From contig JARYGU010000040.1 in the NCBI GenBank assembly GCA_033795365.1, positions 1 through 17,194 on the forward strand: a stretch of DNA of 17,194 nt. Reading direction: 5' to 3'. A program made the position numbers and the translations under genes. The notes under the pieces were generated by a model, which ran no database searches, was not told the DNA's origin, and saw only the letters and a program-made list of their open reading frames with translations. Source of the stretch: JARYGU01 sp033795365 (GTDB taxonomy: Bacteria > Pseudomonadota > Alphaproteobacteria > Rhizobiales > Rhizobiaceae). This document shows, piece after piece, positions 5,613 to 13,431 of this stretch (the stretch's first letter is position 1; each line of letters starts with the position of its first letter).

Positions 5613-7619
5613 GTGGCAGATCATCTCCTCCTCGGCATCGACACCGGCGGCACCTACACCGACGCGGTCCTTTTCAGCGAAACGCGCGGCGTGGTCGCCA
5701 AGGCCAAGGCCCTGACCACCCGGCATGACCTCGCCGCCGGCATTTCCGAAGCCGTCGAAGCCGTCATCGAAAGCGCCGGCACGCCGGTCTCGGCGATCAG
5801 CCTCGTCTCGCTTTCGACGACGCTCGCGACGAATGCGCTGGTGGAGGGGCAGGGCGGGCGCGCCGGGCTCGTGATGATCGGCTTTGCGCCGGACGATCTC
5901 AAGCGCGACGGCCTTGCCGGCGCCCTCGGCAACGATCCGGTGATTTTCCTGCCCGGCGGCCACGACGTGCATGGCCACGAGACGCCGCTCGACATGACGC
6001 GCCTGGACAAGGCGCTGCCGGAGCTCTCGAAATCCGTCTCTTCCTTTGCAGTCGCCGGATATTTCGCCGTGCGCAATCCGGCGCACGAGCAGCGGGTGCG
6101 CGATCGCATCCGGGAAATCTCGCATCTGCCGGTTACCTGCAGCCACGAGCTTTCATCGAAGCTCGGCGGCCCGCGCCGCGCGCTGACCACGCTTCTCAAC
6201 GCTCGCCTCGTCTCGATGATCGACCGGCTGATCGGCGCCTGCGAAGGTTTCCTGGAGCGCCGGGGCATCCACGTCCCGATGATGGTGGTGCGCGGCGACG
6301 GGGCACTGATCTCAGCGGCGGAGGCGCGGCTTCGGCCGATCGAGACCATTCTCTCCGGCCCGGCGGCAAGTCTCGTCGGCGCGCGCCACCTGACGATGCT
6401 CGACGATGCCGTGGTTTCCGACATCGGCGGTACGACGACGGATGTGGCGGTGCTCGATCGGGGCAGGCCCCGTCTCGACGTCGAGGGGGCGGTGGTCGGC
6501 GGCTACCGGACGATGGTCGAGGCGGTCGCCATGCGGACATACGGGCTCGGCGGCGATTCCGAGGTCCGCATCGACGATCGCGGCCTGAAGGCGAAGATAG
6601 AACTCGGACCGCGGCGCTTCCTGCCGCTCAGCCTTGCGGCGTCGCTTCATGGCGCGCCGGTCATCACGGCTCTGGAGCGGCAGCTTCGCTCGGCGCATAT
6701 CGGCCGCCATGACGGGCGCTTCGCGGTGCGCACTGGCGTTCCGGAGCATCTGGCAAGCGGCTTGCAACCGCAGGAACAGGCGCTTTACGAGCGCATCGGT
6801 GATCGGCCCGAGCCGCTCGACAACCTTCTGAGGACGACCCCGCAGAAGGCGGTTCTGGATCGTCTGGTGGCGCGCGGCCTCGTCCATATCTGCGCCATCA
6901 CGCCGTCGGATGCGATGCACGTCCTCGGCAGGCAGGACCAGTGGGACGCCAGGGCCGCCGGGATGGGGCTGGAGCTTGCGGCGCGGCTCAAGGACGGTTC
7001 GGGCCGCCCCATCGCTTCGACCGCCGAAGAGCTTGCCCGGATGATCCTCGCCCGTCTGACGCGGCAATCCTGCGAGGTCATCCTTTCGGCCTGCCTTGCG
7101 GAAGACGGTGCGGGTTCGATCGATCCGTCCGCCTCCGTTTCGGTGGACAGGGCGCTTCGCCGCGTCCCCGGCATCGTGCAGTTCCGCCTTGCGCTCGACA
7201 GGCCTCTGGTCGGGCTCGGTGCCTCCGCGCCGGTCTACTATCCGGCGATCGCGGAGATGCTCGGCGCCGGATCCTCCATCCCCGGCGATGCCGATGTCGC
7301 CAATGCGATCGGCGCGGTCGTGGGGCAGGTGCGCACGAGCGTCACCGTCTTCGTAACCACGCCGGAAGAGGGCATCTTCATCGTCAACGGAGCGGGCGAA
7401 AGCGTGCGGCTTCTCGACGAAGGGGCGGCATTTTCGCATGCCCGGGAAAGGGCGGCCGAAGCGGCGCTGCAGGCGGCGCGCGTCAACGGCGCCGACGAAC
7501 CGGCGGTGACCGTCCTGGAGGGTATCGATGCCCCGGAGGTCGAAGGCAACCGCAAGCTCGTGGAGGCCCGTTTCACGGCGGTCGCCACGGGCCGCCCGCG
7601 GATCGCCCACGGCCTGTGA
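5613..7619 (+). CDS. Hydantoinase/oxoprolinase family protein (HyuA-like ATPase subunit), without HyuB
   Basis: A 668-residue protein of the HyuA/5-oxoprolinase group, whose members use ATP to open hydantoin-like or lactam rings or to carboxylate ketones. The start is GTG 5613, five bases after GCGGA (5603-5607). Visible blocks are the phosphate-binding IDTGGTYTDAVLF (9-21), STTLATNAL (68-76), SGPAAS (249-254), the second nucleotide-binding motif DIGGTTTDVAVLD (270-282), GLGGDSEVRI (311-320) and a C-terminal PGDADVANAIGAVVG block. This is the complete HyuA half (Hydant_A_N plus Hydantoinase_A). True hydantoinases and acetone carboxylases of this family usually pair with a HyuB partner; none is encoded on either side, although the partner could lie elsewhere. 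The substrate cannot be predicted, so naming it N-methylhydantoinase would be too specific. It lies 125 bases before glcB on the same strand. Confidence 0.92.
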   Translation: MADHLLLGIDTGGTYTDAVLFSETRGVVAKAKALTTRHDLAAGISEAVEAVIESAGTPVSAISLVSLSTTLATNALVEGQGGRAGLVMIGFAPDDLKRDGLAGALGNDPVIFLPGGHDVHGHETPLDMTRLDKALPELSKSVSSFAVAGYFAVRNPAHEQRVRDRIREISHLPVTCSHELSSKLGGPRRALTTLLNARLVSMIDRLIGACEGFLERRGIHVPMMVVRGDGALISAAEARLRPIETILSGPAASLVGARHLTMLDDAVVSDIGGTTTDVAVLDRGRPRLDVEGAVVGGYRTMVEAVAMRTYGLGGDSEVRIDDRGLKAKIELGPRRFLPLSLAASLHGAPVITALERQLRSAHIGRHDGRFAVRTGVPEHLASGLQPQEQALYERIGDRPEPLDNLLRTTPQKAVLDRLVARGLVHICAITPSDAMHVLGRQDQWDARAAGMGLELAARLKDGSGRPIASTAEELARMILARLTRQSCEVILSACLAEDGAGSIDPSASVSVDRALRRVPGIVQFRLALDRPLVGLGASAPVYYPAIAEMLGAGSSIPGDADVANAIGAVVGQVRTSVTVFVTTPEEGIFIVNGAGESVRLLDEGAAFSHARERAAEAALQAARVNGADEPAVTVLEGIDAPEVEGNRKLVEARFTAVATGRPRIAHGL

Positions 7620-7694
7620 TCGCCATCTTTTCCGAAATGGAATAAATTCTTTGAACCATTGCCGAATTGACTATGAATGAAAGCGCGTGAAAGT

Positions 7695-7715
7695 GGCAGC
7701 ATCGCGGATGCTGCC
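7695..7715 (+). promoter_or_regulatory. Perfect hairpin in the glcB leader
   Basis: GGCAGCATC (7695-7703), loop GCG, GATGCTGCC (7707-7715) form a perfect nine-pair stem 29 bases before the glcB start and about 16 bases before its ribosome binding site. No T run follows, so it is unlikely to be a simple terminator. It could be an operator dyad or an mRNA-stabilising or translation-affecting leader element. The upstream TTGAAC (7651) and TATGAA (7672) are only 15 bases apart and make a doubtful promoter. Confidence 0.45.
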
Positions 7716-7744
7716 CAAGCTTCCGCCCTTCAGGAGCGTTCAGG

Positions 7745-9916
7745 ATGAAGACGATCGAAAAATACGGCCTCACCTTCGACAAGGGCCTTCACGACTTTCT
7801 TGTGAACGAGGCGCTGCCCGGCACAGGGGTGGACACGGAGCGCTTCTTCTCGGAGTTCGCGGCGATCGTGGGTGATCTCGCCCCGCGCAATCATGCGCTT
7901 CTTGCCAAGCGCGACAGCATCCAGACGAAGCTCGACGCGTGGTACCGCAAGAACGGTGCGCCTTCCGACATGGAGGCCTACCAGGCCTATCTGCGTGAAA
8001 TCGGCTATATCCTGCCCGCCGGACCGGACTTCACCGTGACGACGCGCAACGTCGATCCGGAAATCGCCAGCATAGCCGGCCCGCAGCTCGTCGTGCCGGT
8101 CATGAACGCCCGCTACGCCCTCAATGCCGCCAATGCCCGCTGGGGATCGCTCTATGACGCGCTCTACGGCACGGACGCGATCGCCGACACCGACGGGGCG
8201 GAACGAGGCAAGGGCTACAACCCGAAGCGCGGCGCCAGGGTCATCGCCTGGGTACGCGCGTTTCTCGACGAAAGCGTGCCGCTCGAAGGAGCGAGCTGGA
8301 CGGACGTGAAGACGCTTTCCGTCGAGGGAAAGACGCTCGTCGCCGGACTGACGGACGGCGGAAGGACGGGGCTCGCCGATCTTGAGAAATTCGCCGGCTA
8401 TCTTGGCGAGGCCGCTGCTCCGGAGCAGATCCTGCTCGCCAACAACGGCCTTCATATCGAAATACTCGTCGATGCTTCCACGCCGATCGGCAAGGACGAC
8501 CCGGCGCATATCTCCGACGTCTGGGTGGAGGCCGCGATCACGACGATCATGGATTGCGAGGACTCGGTCGCCGCTGTGGACGCCGAGGACAAGATCGCCG
8601 TCTACCGCAACTGGCTCGGCCTGATGAAGGGCGATCTGGAGGAAGAGGTCACGAAGAACGGCAGGAGCTTCACGCGCAGGCTCAACCCCGACCTCGACTA
8701 CAAGGCGCCCGACGGATCGGTCTTCAAGGTCGTCTGCCGCTCCCTGATGCTGGTGCGCAACGTCGGTCACCTGATGACGAACCCCGCGATCCGCGATGCG
8801 CGGGGCAACGAGGTTCCCGAAGGCATGATGGATGCGATGATAACCGCGCTGATCGCGCTGCACGACATCGGGCCGAACGGCAGGCGGATGAATTCGCGCG
8901 CGGGTTCCGTCTACGTCGTCAAGCCGAAGATGCACGGTCCCGAGGAAGTCGCCTTCGCCTCCACCATCTTCTCGCGCGTCGAAAGTGCTCTCGGCATGTC
9001 GCCGAACACGATCAAGATGGGCATCATGGACGAGGAGCGCCGCACGACGGTCAACCTCAAGGAGTGCATCCGCGCCGCAAAAGAACGCGTCGTCTTCATC
9101 AATACCGGTTTTCTCGACCGCACCGGCGACGAGATCCACACCTCGATGGAGGCGGGCCCGATGATCCGCAAGGGCGACATGAAGCAGGCCCCCTGGATCT
9201 CCGCCTACGAGAACTGGAACGTCGATATCGGCCTCGAATGCGGCCTTTCGGGGCGCGCGCAGATCGGCAAGGGCATGTGGGCGATGCCCGATCTGATGGC
9301 GGCGATGCTGGAGCAGAAGATCGCCCATCCCAAGGCCGGCGCCAACACCGCCTGGGTGCCGTCGCCGACGGCCGCGACGCTGCATGCCACGCATTATCAC
9401 AAGGTCGATGTCGCGGTGGTCCAGCAGGGGCTGAGGAGCCGCGCCCGTGCGAAGCTTTCGGATATCCTCTCGGTTCCGGTGGCGAAACGTCCGAACTGGA
9501 CGCCCGAGGAGGTCCAGCGGGAGCTCGACAACAATGCTCAGGGAATCCTCGGCTATGTCGTTCGCTGGATCGACCAGGGTATCGGCTGCTCGAAGGTGCC
9601 GGACATCAACAATGTCGGGCTGATGGAGGACCGGGCGACGCTTCGCATTTCCGCCCAGCATATGGCGAACTGGCTGCATCACGGCGTCGTCTCCGAATCC
9701 CAGGTCGTCGAGACGATGAAGCGGATGGCCGCCGTCGTCGACGGCCAGAATTCCGGCGACCCGCTATACCGCCCGATGGCTGCCGATTTCGACGGCTCGA
9801 TCGCCTTCCAGGCAGCGCTCGATCTCGTCCTCAAGGGACGCGAGCAGCCGAGCGGCTATACCGAACCCGTGCTGCACCGCCGCCGTCTGGAGCTGAAGGC
9901 GGCGCGTGCCGCTTGA
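7745..9916 (+). CDS. glcB: Malate synthase G
   Basis: Malate synthase G condenses glyoxylate with acetyl-CoA to give malate and CoA, in the glyoxylate shunt and in glycolate/glyoxylate use; it is a Mg-dependent monomeric cytoplasmic enzyme. The 723 residues match the usual length. By motif matching to the E. coli enzyme, the catalytic residues are Arg338 (LVRNVGHLMT), Glu430 and Asp458 as metal ligands (GIMDEERRT and NTGFLDRTGDE), Cys615 (GCSKVPD) and the general base Asp629 (GLMEDRATLRIS); all are present. RAGSVYVVKPKMHGPEEVAF (385-404) is another strong family block. AGGAG (7732-7736) lies eight bases before the ATG. Transcription probably starts in the 125-base gap after the hyuA-like gene and ends at the hairpin near 9945. 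No glycolate oxidase or isocitrate lyase gene lies in the window. Confidence 0.98.
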   Translation: MKTIEKYGLTFDKGLHDFLVNEALPGTGVDTERFFSEFAAIVGDLAPRNHALLAKRDSIQTKLDAWYRKNGAPSDMEAYQAYLREIGYILPAGPDFTVTTRNVDPEIASIAGPQLVVPVMNARYALNAANARWGSLYDALYGTDAIADTDGAERGKGYNPKRGARVIAWVRAFLDESVPLEGASWTDVKTLSVEGKTLVAGLTDGGRTGLADLEKFAGYLGEAAAPEQILLANNGLHIEILVDASTPIGKDDPAHISDVWVEAAITTIMDCEDSVAAVDAEDKIAVYRNWLGLMKGDLEEEVTKNGRSFTRRLNPDLDYKAPDGSVFKVVCRSLMLVRNVGHLMTNPAIRDARGNEVPEGMMDAMITALIALHDIGPNGRRMNSRAGSVYVVKPKMHGPEEVAFASTIFSRVESALGMSPNTIKMGIMDEERRTTVNLKECIRAAKERVVFINTGFLDRTGDEIHTSMEAGPMIRKGDMKQAPWISAYENWNVDIGLECGLSGRAQIGKGMWAMPDLMAAMLEQKIAHPKAGANTAWVPSPTAATLHATHYHKVDVAVVQQGLRSRARAKLSDILSVPVAKRPNWTPEEVQRELDNNAQGILGYVVRWIDQGIGCSKVPDINNVGLMEDRATLRISAQHMANWLHHGVVSESQVVETMKRMAAVVDGQNSGDPLYRPMAADFDGSIAFQAALDLVLKGREQPSGYTEPVLHRRRLELKAARAA

Positions 9917-9944
9917 TGCGGCCGGCAGGAATTCAAAAACGGAG

Positions 9945-9978
9945 AAGCCGCCGGGCGATGGCCGCGGCGGCTTTCTTT
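9945..9978 (+). terminator. Terminator between glcB and the convergent L,D-transpeptidase gene
   Basis: AAGCCGCC (9945-9952) pairs with GGCGGCTT (9966-9973). Part of the enclosed GGC...GCC extends the stem, and TTTCTTT follows on the plus strand. On the minus strand the same stem is followed by TTCTCCGTTTTTG, so it may also stop transcription of the transpeptidase gene, whose stop codon lies 23 bases away. Confidence 0.7.
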
Positions 9979-10000
9979 CCTGAAGCCGAAGCTGAAAAGC

Positions 10001-10663
10001 TTACTGCTGCACGATCACGCGGGCGCTTCTGCCAGGACGGACGCGCTTGTAGAGATCGATGATGTCCTGGTTCATCAGGCGGATGCAGCCCGACGAGGCG
10101 GCGGTTCCGATCGAGGCCCATTCGGGCGTGCCATGCAGGCGGAACAGCGTATCCTGGCCCTTCTCGTTGAAGAGATAGAGCGCGCGGGCGCCGAGCGGGT
10201 TCATCAGGCCGGGCTGCATGCCCCCCTTGACGTATTTCGCCACTTCCGGACGGCGCACGGCCATTTCCTCCGGCGGATGCCACATCGGCCATTCCTGCTT
10301 CCAGGCGATATAGGCCTCGCCTTCCCAGGCAAAGCCCTGCTTGCCGACGCCGATGCCGTAGCGGACGGCCTTGCCGCCGGGCAGCACGTAATAGAGGAAG
10401 CGGCTCGGCGTGTTGACGATGATCGTCCCCGGCTTTTCCTTGGTGGCGTAATCCACGATCTGGCGGTGGTACTTCGGATTGACCTTGTTGATGGGGACGG
10501 CGGGCAGGGCATAGCCGTTGTCCGTAACGGCGCCATAATCCGAGGTGAAGATCTCGTTGGTGGCGACTTTCTCGCCGGTTGTCGGTGCAGGTGTCGTCGA
10601 GCAGCCGGCCAGCATGACCGAAGCTGCGAGGCCGCATAGAAGGAAGGCATTGCGCAGGCGCAT
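10001..10663 (-). CDS. Lipoprotein L,D-transpeptidase (ErfK/YbiS/YcfS/YnhG family)
   Basis: A 220-residue YkuD-domain enzyme. These use a catalytic cysteine to make 3-3 peptidoglycan crosslinks or to attach proteins to peptidoglycan in the periplasm. The start at 10663 is chosen because it gives an ideal lipoprotein signal: MRLRN, hydrophobic core, and lipobox MLAGC with Cys21 for lipidation. Open frame upstream of it does not read as signal sequence. Residue 22 is Ser rather than Asp, so an outer-membrane location is likely by the +2 rule. IIVNTPSRFLYYVLPGG (81-97) is the usual domain opening, and the catalytic set is HGT (His177) and SSGCIRL (Cys193, Arg195). The gene converges with glcB and diverges from mmcB. 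The ribosome binding site (GAGA on the minus strand) is weak. A GATTC site, the CcrM methylation motif GANTC, lies just upstream of the start. Confidence 0.95.
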   Translation of the reverse strand: MRLRNAFLLCGLAASVMLAGCSTTPAPTTGEKVATNEIFTSDYGAVTDNGYALPAVPINKVNPKYHRQIVDYATKEKPGTIIVNTPSRFLYYVLPGGKAVRYGIGVGKQGFAWEGEAYIAWKQEWPMWHPPEEMAVRRPEVAKYVKGGMQPGLMNPLGARALYLFNEKGQDTLFRLHGTPEWASIGTAASSGCIRLMNQDIIDLYKRVRPGRSARVIVQQ

Positions 10664-10868
10664 GGGATTCTCGTGACAGGATTGAGGGTGAGACGTTCCG
10701 GTTGCCGAAGTCTCTGTCGAATGGTTATTTTCGAATAGCCCGCCCAATGCAAGCGCGTGCGCCGCAGCGAAAGGCTTGTACCGCGCAAAAAGCGGGTGGA
10801 TTGCTTTTTTGCAACATTGACGCGATCCGCCGGAATCCGAAAAAGTGACCGCTTCGGAAGGAATACCG
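10664..10868. promoter_or_regulatory. Divergent promoter region between the L,D-transpeptidase gene and mmcB
   Basis: This 205-base region must serve both directions. TCGAAT occurs twice 14 bases apart (10717-10722 and 10731-10736), in a local AT-rich patch close to the transpeptidase gene. An imperfect inverted repeat GCAAAAAGC (10785-10793) / GCTTTTTTGC (10803-10812) lies nearer mmcB. TTGACG (10817-10822) could be a -35 for mmcB, but the -10 at the right spacing is poor (AAAAAG). I looked for the alphaproteobacterial LexA box GTTC-N7-GTTC and found only one half-site (GTTC near 10695). Confidence 0.4.
10856..10862 (+). promoter_or_regulatory. Ribosome binding site deciding the mmcB start
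   Basis: GGAAGGA lies six bases before ATG 10869. It favours this start over an in-frame GTG at 10845, which has only an A-rich stretch before it. Confidence 0.7.
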
Positions 10869-11399
10869 ATGACCATCCTGTCCCTCCACAACGACAATCC
10901 GCTGATCGACGGCCGACAGTCCCGCCGCGCGATGATGGTGCGGCGCGGCGTGCAGCGGATGCTCCTGGAGATGCGCCATGCCGTCCTGCCGGAATTGCCG
11001 CTCGCAAGCGGCCGCAGGGCGGACCTCATCAGCCTTTCGGAAAAGAACGAGATATGGATCGTCGAAATCAAGTCGTCGATCGAGGATTTCCGCGTGGACC
11101 GGAAATGGCCGGATTATCGCCGCCATTGCGACCGGCTGTTCTTCGCGACCCATCGCGAGGTGCCGCTCGACATCTTTCCGCAGGATTGCGGGCTGATCGT
11201 TTCGGACGGCTACGGCGCCCATATCATCCGCGATGCGCCCGAACACCGGCTGCCGGCCCCGACGCGCAAGTCGGTCACCTTCTCCTTCGCGCGCGTGGCG
11301 GCGGCCCGGTTGCTGCTTGCCGAACTCGCGACCGACGAGAAGGGGGATGCGCCGGACATCTCGGCTATCGTCGCCGGTGCCCGCGACGGCACGCTCTGA
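10869..11399 (+). CDS. mmcB: MmcB-family DNA repair protein, PD-(D/E)xK nuclease fold
   Basis: A 176-residue protein that I recognise as the alphaproteobacterial MmcB family, named for mitomycin C resistance in Caulobacter, where the gene is under SOS control. The fold signature is visible: RRADL (49-53, with Asp52) followed by IWIVEIKSS (62-70, with Glu66 and Lys68). This is the D-x(n)-ExK arrangement of restriction-endonuclease-like nucleases, and W80, D82 and Y83 follow as in the family. It probably acts on damaged DNA in the cytoplasm, but its biochemical activity has not been settled to my knowledge. It is transcribed alone, diverging from the transpeptidase gene and converging on actR with only 31 bases between the two stop codons. 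No complete LexA box is seen upstream, so SOS control here is not supported by the sequence. Confidence 0.88.
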   Translation: MTILSLHNDNPLIDGRQSRRAMMVRRGVQRMLLEMRHAVLPELPLASGRRADLISLSEKNEIWIVEIKSSIEDFRVDRKWPDYRRHCDRLFFATHREVPLDIFPQDCGLIVSDGYGAHIIRDAPEHRLPAPTRKSVTFSFARVAAARLLLAELATDEKGDAPDISAIVAGARDGTL

Positions 11400-11418
11400 G
11401 AGTCCGTTTGGAAACTCT
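11399..11418. terminator. Weak hairpin in the mmcB/actR convergent gap
   Basis: AGAGT (11399-11403) pairs with ACTCT (11414-11418), and CC with GG inside it, across a two-base bulge. No T run follows on either strand. CTCTGAG is also repeated directly (11394-11400 and 11415-11421). The position, in a 31-base gap between convergent genes, suggests a shared terminator, but the stem is poor. Confidence 0.25.
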
Positions 11419-11430
11419 GAGCTGACCCGG

Positions 11431-12042
11431 CTATTTCGGCGCCCGCTTCGCGAGAATGCGCTGAAGCGTGCGGCGATGCATGTTCAGGCGGCGTGCCGTT
11501 TCGGAGACGTTGCGTTCGCACATCTCGTAGACGCGCTGGATGTGTTCCCAGCGCACGCGGTCCGCCGACATCGGATTTTCCGGAAGCTCCGCGCGCTCTC
11601 CCGGCTTCTGCGTGAGGGCGGCGAAGATGTCGTCGGCATCGGCGGGTTTCGCCAGATAGTCGACCGCGCCGAGCTTGACCGCGTTTACAGCGGTCGCGAT
11701 ATTGCCGTAGCCGGTGAGCATGATGATGCGCGTATCGTCGCGGCGCTGGCGGATGGCTTCGATGACGTCGAGGCCGCTGCCGTCGCCGAGCCGGAGATCG
11801 ACAACGGCATATTTGGGCGGGCTGGTCTTGGCCTTCGCCATGCCTTCCGCCACCGATTCGGCGGTATCGACGGTGAAGCCGCGGATCTCCATGGCGCGTG
11901 CGAGCCTGCGCAGAAACGGACCGTCGTCATCGACGATCAGAAGCGACGCGTCCGGGCCTATATAGTCGGCGCCGGCATTGTCCGACTGGTCATTCACGCT
12001 CGTTTCGTTGATTTTATCTGCCATTTTCATACTTTCGAGCAT
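11431..12042 (-). CDS. actR: Redox/acid-response regulator ActR (RegA/PrrA family)
   Basis: The response regulator partner of ActS. RegA-family regulators control respiration, carbon and nitrogen fixation, and in Sinorhizobium ActR is known for acid tolerance. The receiver domain (about 33-150) has the acidic pocket DDD (38-40), phosphoacceptor Asp82 in AVVDLRLGDGSG, Thr110 and Lys132 (YLAKPAD). A short linker leads to a Fis-type helix-turn-helix at about 166-200 that includes ERNVSETARRLNMHRRTLQR, nearly invariant in this family. With the start at 12042 it has 203 residues. Alternative ATGs at 12030 and 12024 (MADKINET) would shorten it by four or six residues; the purine-rich AAGAAG before 12042 favours the longest form only slightly. 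The gene follows actS by 56 bases on the same strand. That gap is AT-rich and has a small ATCAG/CTGAT dyad, so a second promoter there is possible. Confidence 0.95.
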   Translation of the reverse strand: MLESMKMADKINETSVNDQSDNAGADYIGPDASLLIVDDDGPFLRRLARAMEIRGFTVDTAESVAEGMAKAKTSPPKYAVVDLRLGDGSGLDVIEAIRQRRDDTRIIMLTGYGNIATAVNAVKLGAVDYLAKPADADDIFAALTQKPGERAELPENPMSADRVRWEHIQRVYEMCERNVSETARRLNMHRRTLQRILAKRAPK

Positions 12043-12098
12043 TTTTTCACTTCTTTTTTCCCGATCAGCTTATCGCCTGATATGTATGAACGGTAAAG

Positions 12099-13400
12099 TC
12101 ATTTTGCCAGTTTGGCCTCCATGCGCGACCGCGGCCATTCGACTTCGACGCGCGCCCCCGATCCGTCGGCGGCGCTGTTGGCGAATGTCAGGCGCGCGCC
12201 GGAGCGCTCGAGCAGGGTCTTGGCGATGAAGAGCCCGAGACCGAGCCCGCCGGCCCGCTCGTCCCTCTGTCGCTTGGTGACGTAAGGCTCGCCGATACGC
12301 TGCAGGATGTCGGGGGAATAGCCTTCGCCGTCGTCCTCGATGACGATGGTCACCTTCTCCTGATCGTGGCTGACGGTGACTGTCACCTCTTCGCGGGCAT
12401 GGTCCACCGCATTTTCGAGCAGGTTGCCCAGACCGTAGACGATGCCGGCGTTGCGGTTTCCGACCGGCTCGCCCTCCCGCCCGCTGGCCTCGACGAGGGT
12501 CAGCCTGATGCCGAATTCGCGATGCGGCGCCATGACTTCCTCCATCAGCGAGGAAAGCGGCAGCACCCGCATGTGAGCCTCGTCCTCGGCCGAAAGCGTG
12601 GTCAGCCGCCGCAATATGTCGCGGCAGCGTTCGCTCTGGCTTCTGAGGAGCTGCACGTCCTCCCCGAACCGTTCGTCGCCGCCGAGCTCCCGCTCCATTT
12701 CCTTGGCCACAACGCTGATCGTCGCGAGCGGCGTGCCGAGCTCATGGGCGGCGGCGGCGGCGAGCCCGTCGAGCTGCGAAAGATGCTTCTCCCGCTGCAG
12801 CACCAGTTCCGTTGCCGCCAGCGCATCCGAGAGTTCGGAGGCTTCGAGCGAAACACGGTAGGAATAGAAGGCCGCGAAGGCCGTGGTCGAAACGATGGCG
12901 AACCAGAAGCCCGCCGTCAGGATCGGCGGAACGACGAGGAGCGTGCCGGGAAACCACGGCAGCGGAAAGGGGGAGAAGGCGAGCGCCGTGATCCCGCCTG
13001 CCGCCAGCAGCCCGAGGGGAACGCTGTAACGGATCGGCTGGGAGGAGGAGGATATGATCACCGGCACGCAGACGAGCGGCGCGAAGGGGTTTGCAAGCCC
13101 CCCGTTGATGAAAAGAAGCGCCGTCAGCTGCAGAAGGTCGAAGGCGAGCAGCGCAAGCGCGGCCTCGGGCGTCAGCCGGTGCGCCGGCGGATACCGTACG
13201 GCAAGATAGAAATTGACCGCCGCCAGAAGCGCGATGAGGATGGAGCTCGGCACCAGCGGCAAGGGGAATTCGAGCCAGAACGCGATGACGATGATCGTGA
13301 TCGACTGGCCCGCCACCGCAAGCCAGCGCAGCCGGATCAGCGTTTCCAGCCTCAGCCTGCGGCTTGAGCTGCTTGGCCCGATTTCCTGATAGAATGTCAT
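12099..13400 (-). CDS. actS: Redox-sensing sensor histidine kinase ActS (RegB/PrrB family)
   Basis: A 433-residue inner-membrane kinase. The start at 13400 is chosen because AGGA (13412-13409) lies eight bases before it and upstream frame would overlap hrpB. About six hydrophobic segments cover residues 22-180. GGLANPF (100-106) matches the GGxxNPF heptapeptide that binds ubiquinone in RegB. In the transmitter, His219 in AAHELGTPL is the phosphorylation site, and Cys259 in QSERCRDILRRL corresponds to the redox-active Cys265 of RegB. The ATP-binding part shows LLENAVDHA (327-335), EDDGEGYSPD (355-364) and GGLGLGLFIAK (384-394). All motifs are intact, so it should sense quinone redox state and phosphorylate ActR. 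It starts 31 bases after the hrpB stop on the same strand, so read-through from hrpB is likely. ORF length and layout agree with rhizobial ActS. Confidence 0.96.
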   Translation of the reverse strand: MTFYQEIGPSSSSRRLRLETLIRLRWLAVAGQSITIIVIAFWLEFPLPLVPSSILIALLAAVNFYLAVRYPPAHRLTPEAALALLAFDLLQLTALLFINGGLANPFAPLVCVPVIISSSSQPIRYSVPLGLLAAGGITALAFSPFPLPWFPGTLLVVPPILTAGFWFAIVSTTAFAAFYSYRVSLEASELSDALAATELVLQREKHLSQLDGLAAAAAHELGTPLATISVVAKEMERELGGDERFGEDVQLLRSQSERCRDILRRLTTLSAEDEAHMRVLPLSSLMEEVMAPHREFGIRLTLVEASGREGEPVGNRNAGIVYGLGNLLENAVDHAREEVTVTVSHDQEKVTIVIEDDGEGYSPDILQRIGEPYVTKRQRDERAGGLGLGLFIAKTLLERSGARLTFANSAADGSGARVEVEWPRSRMEAKLAK

Positions 13401-13431
13401 TGCGGATATCCTGGAAGGGAATGTGCTGGCC

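Noticed and set aside
6312..7610. 432-codon minus-strand frame opposite the hyuA-like gene
   Set aside because: Antisense shadow; the plus strand carries clear HyuA motifs throughout.
7730..9682. 650-codon open frame on the minus strand opposite glcB
   Set aside because: It is a shadow of the malate synthase reading frame, with no domain, no ribosome binding site and skewed His/Arg/Asp content typical of antisense frames.
10664..10868. LexA (SOS) box upstream of mmcB
   Set aside because: Only a single GTTC half-site is present; no second half at seven-base spacing was found on either strand.
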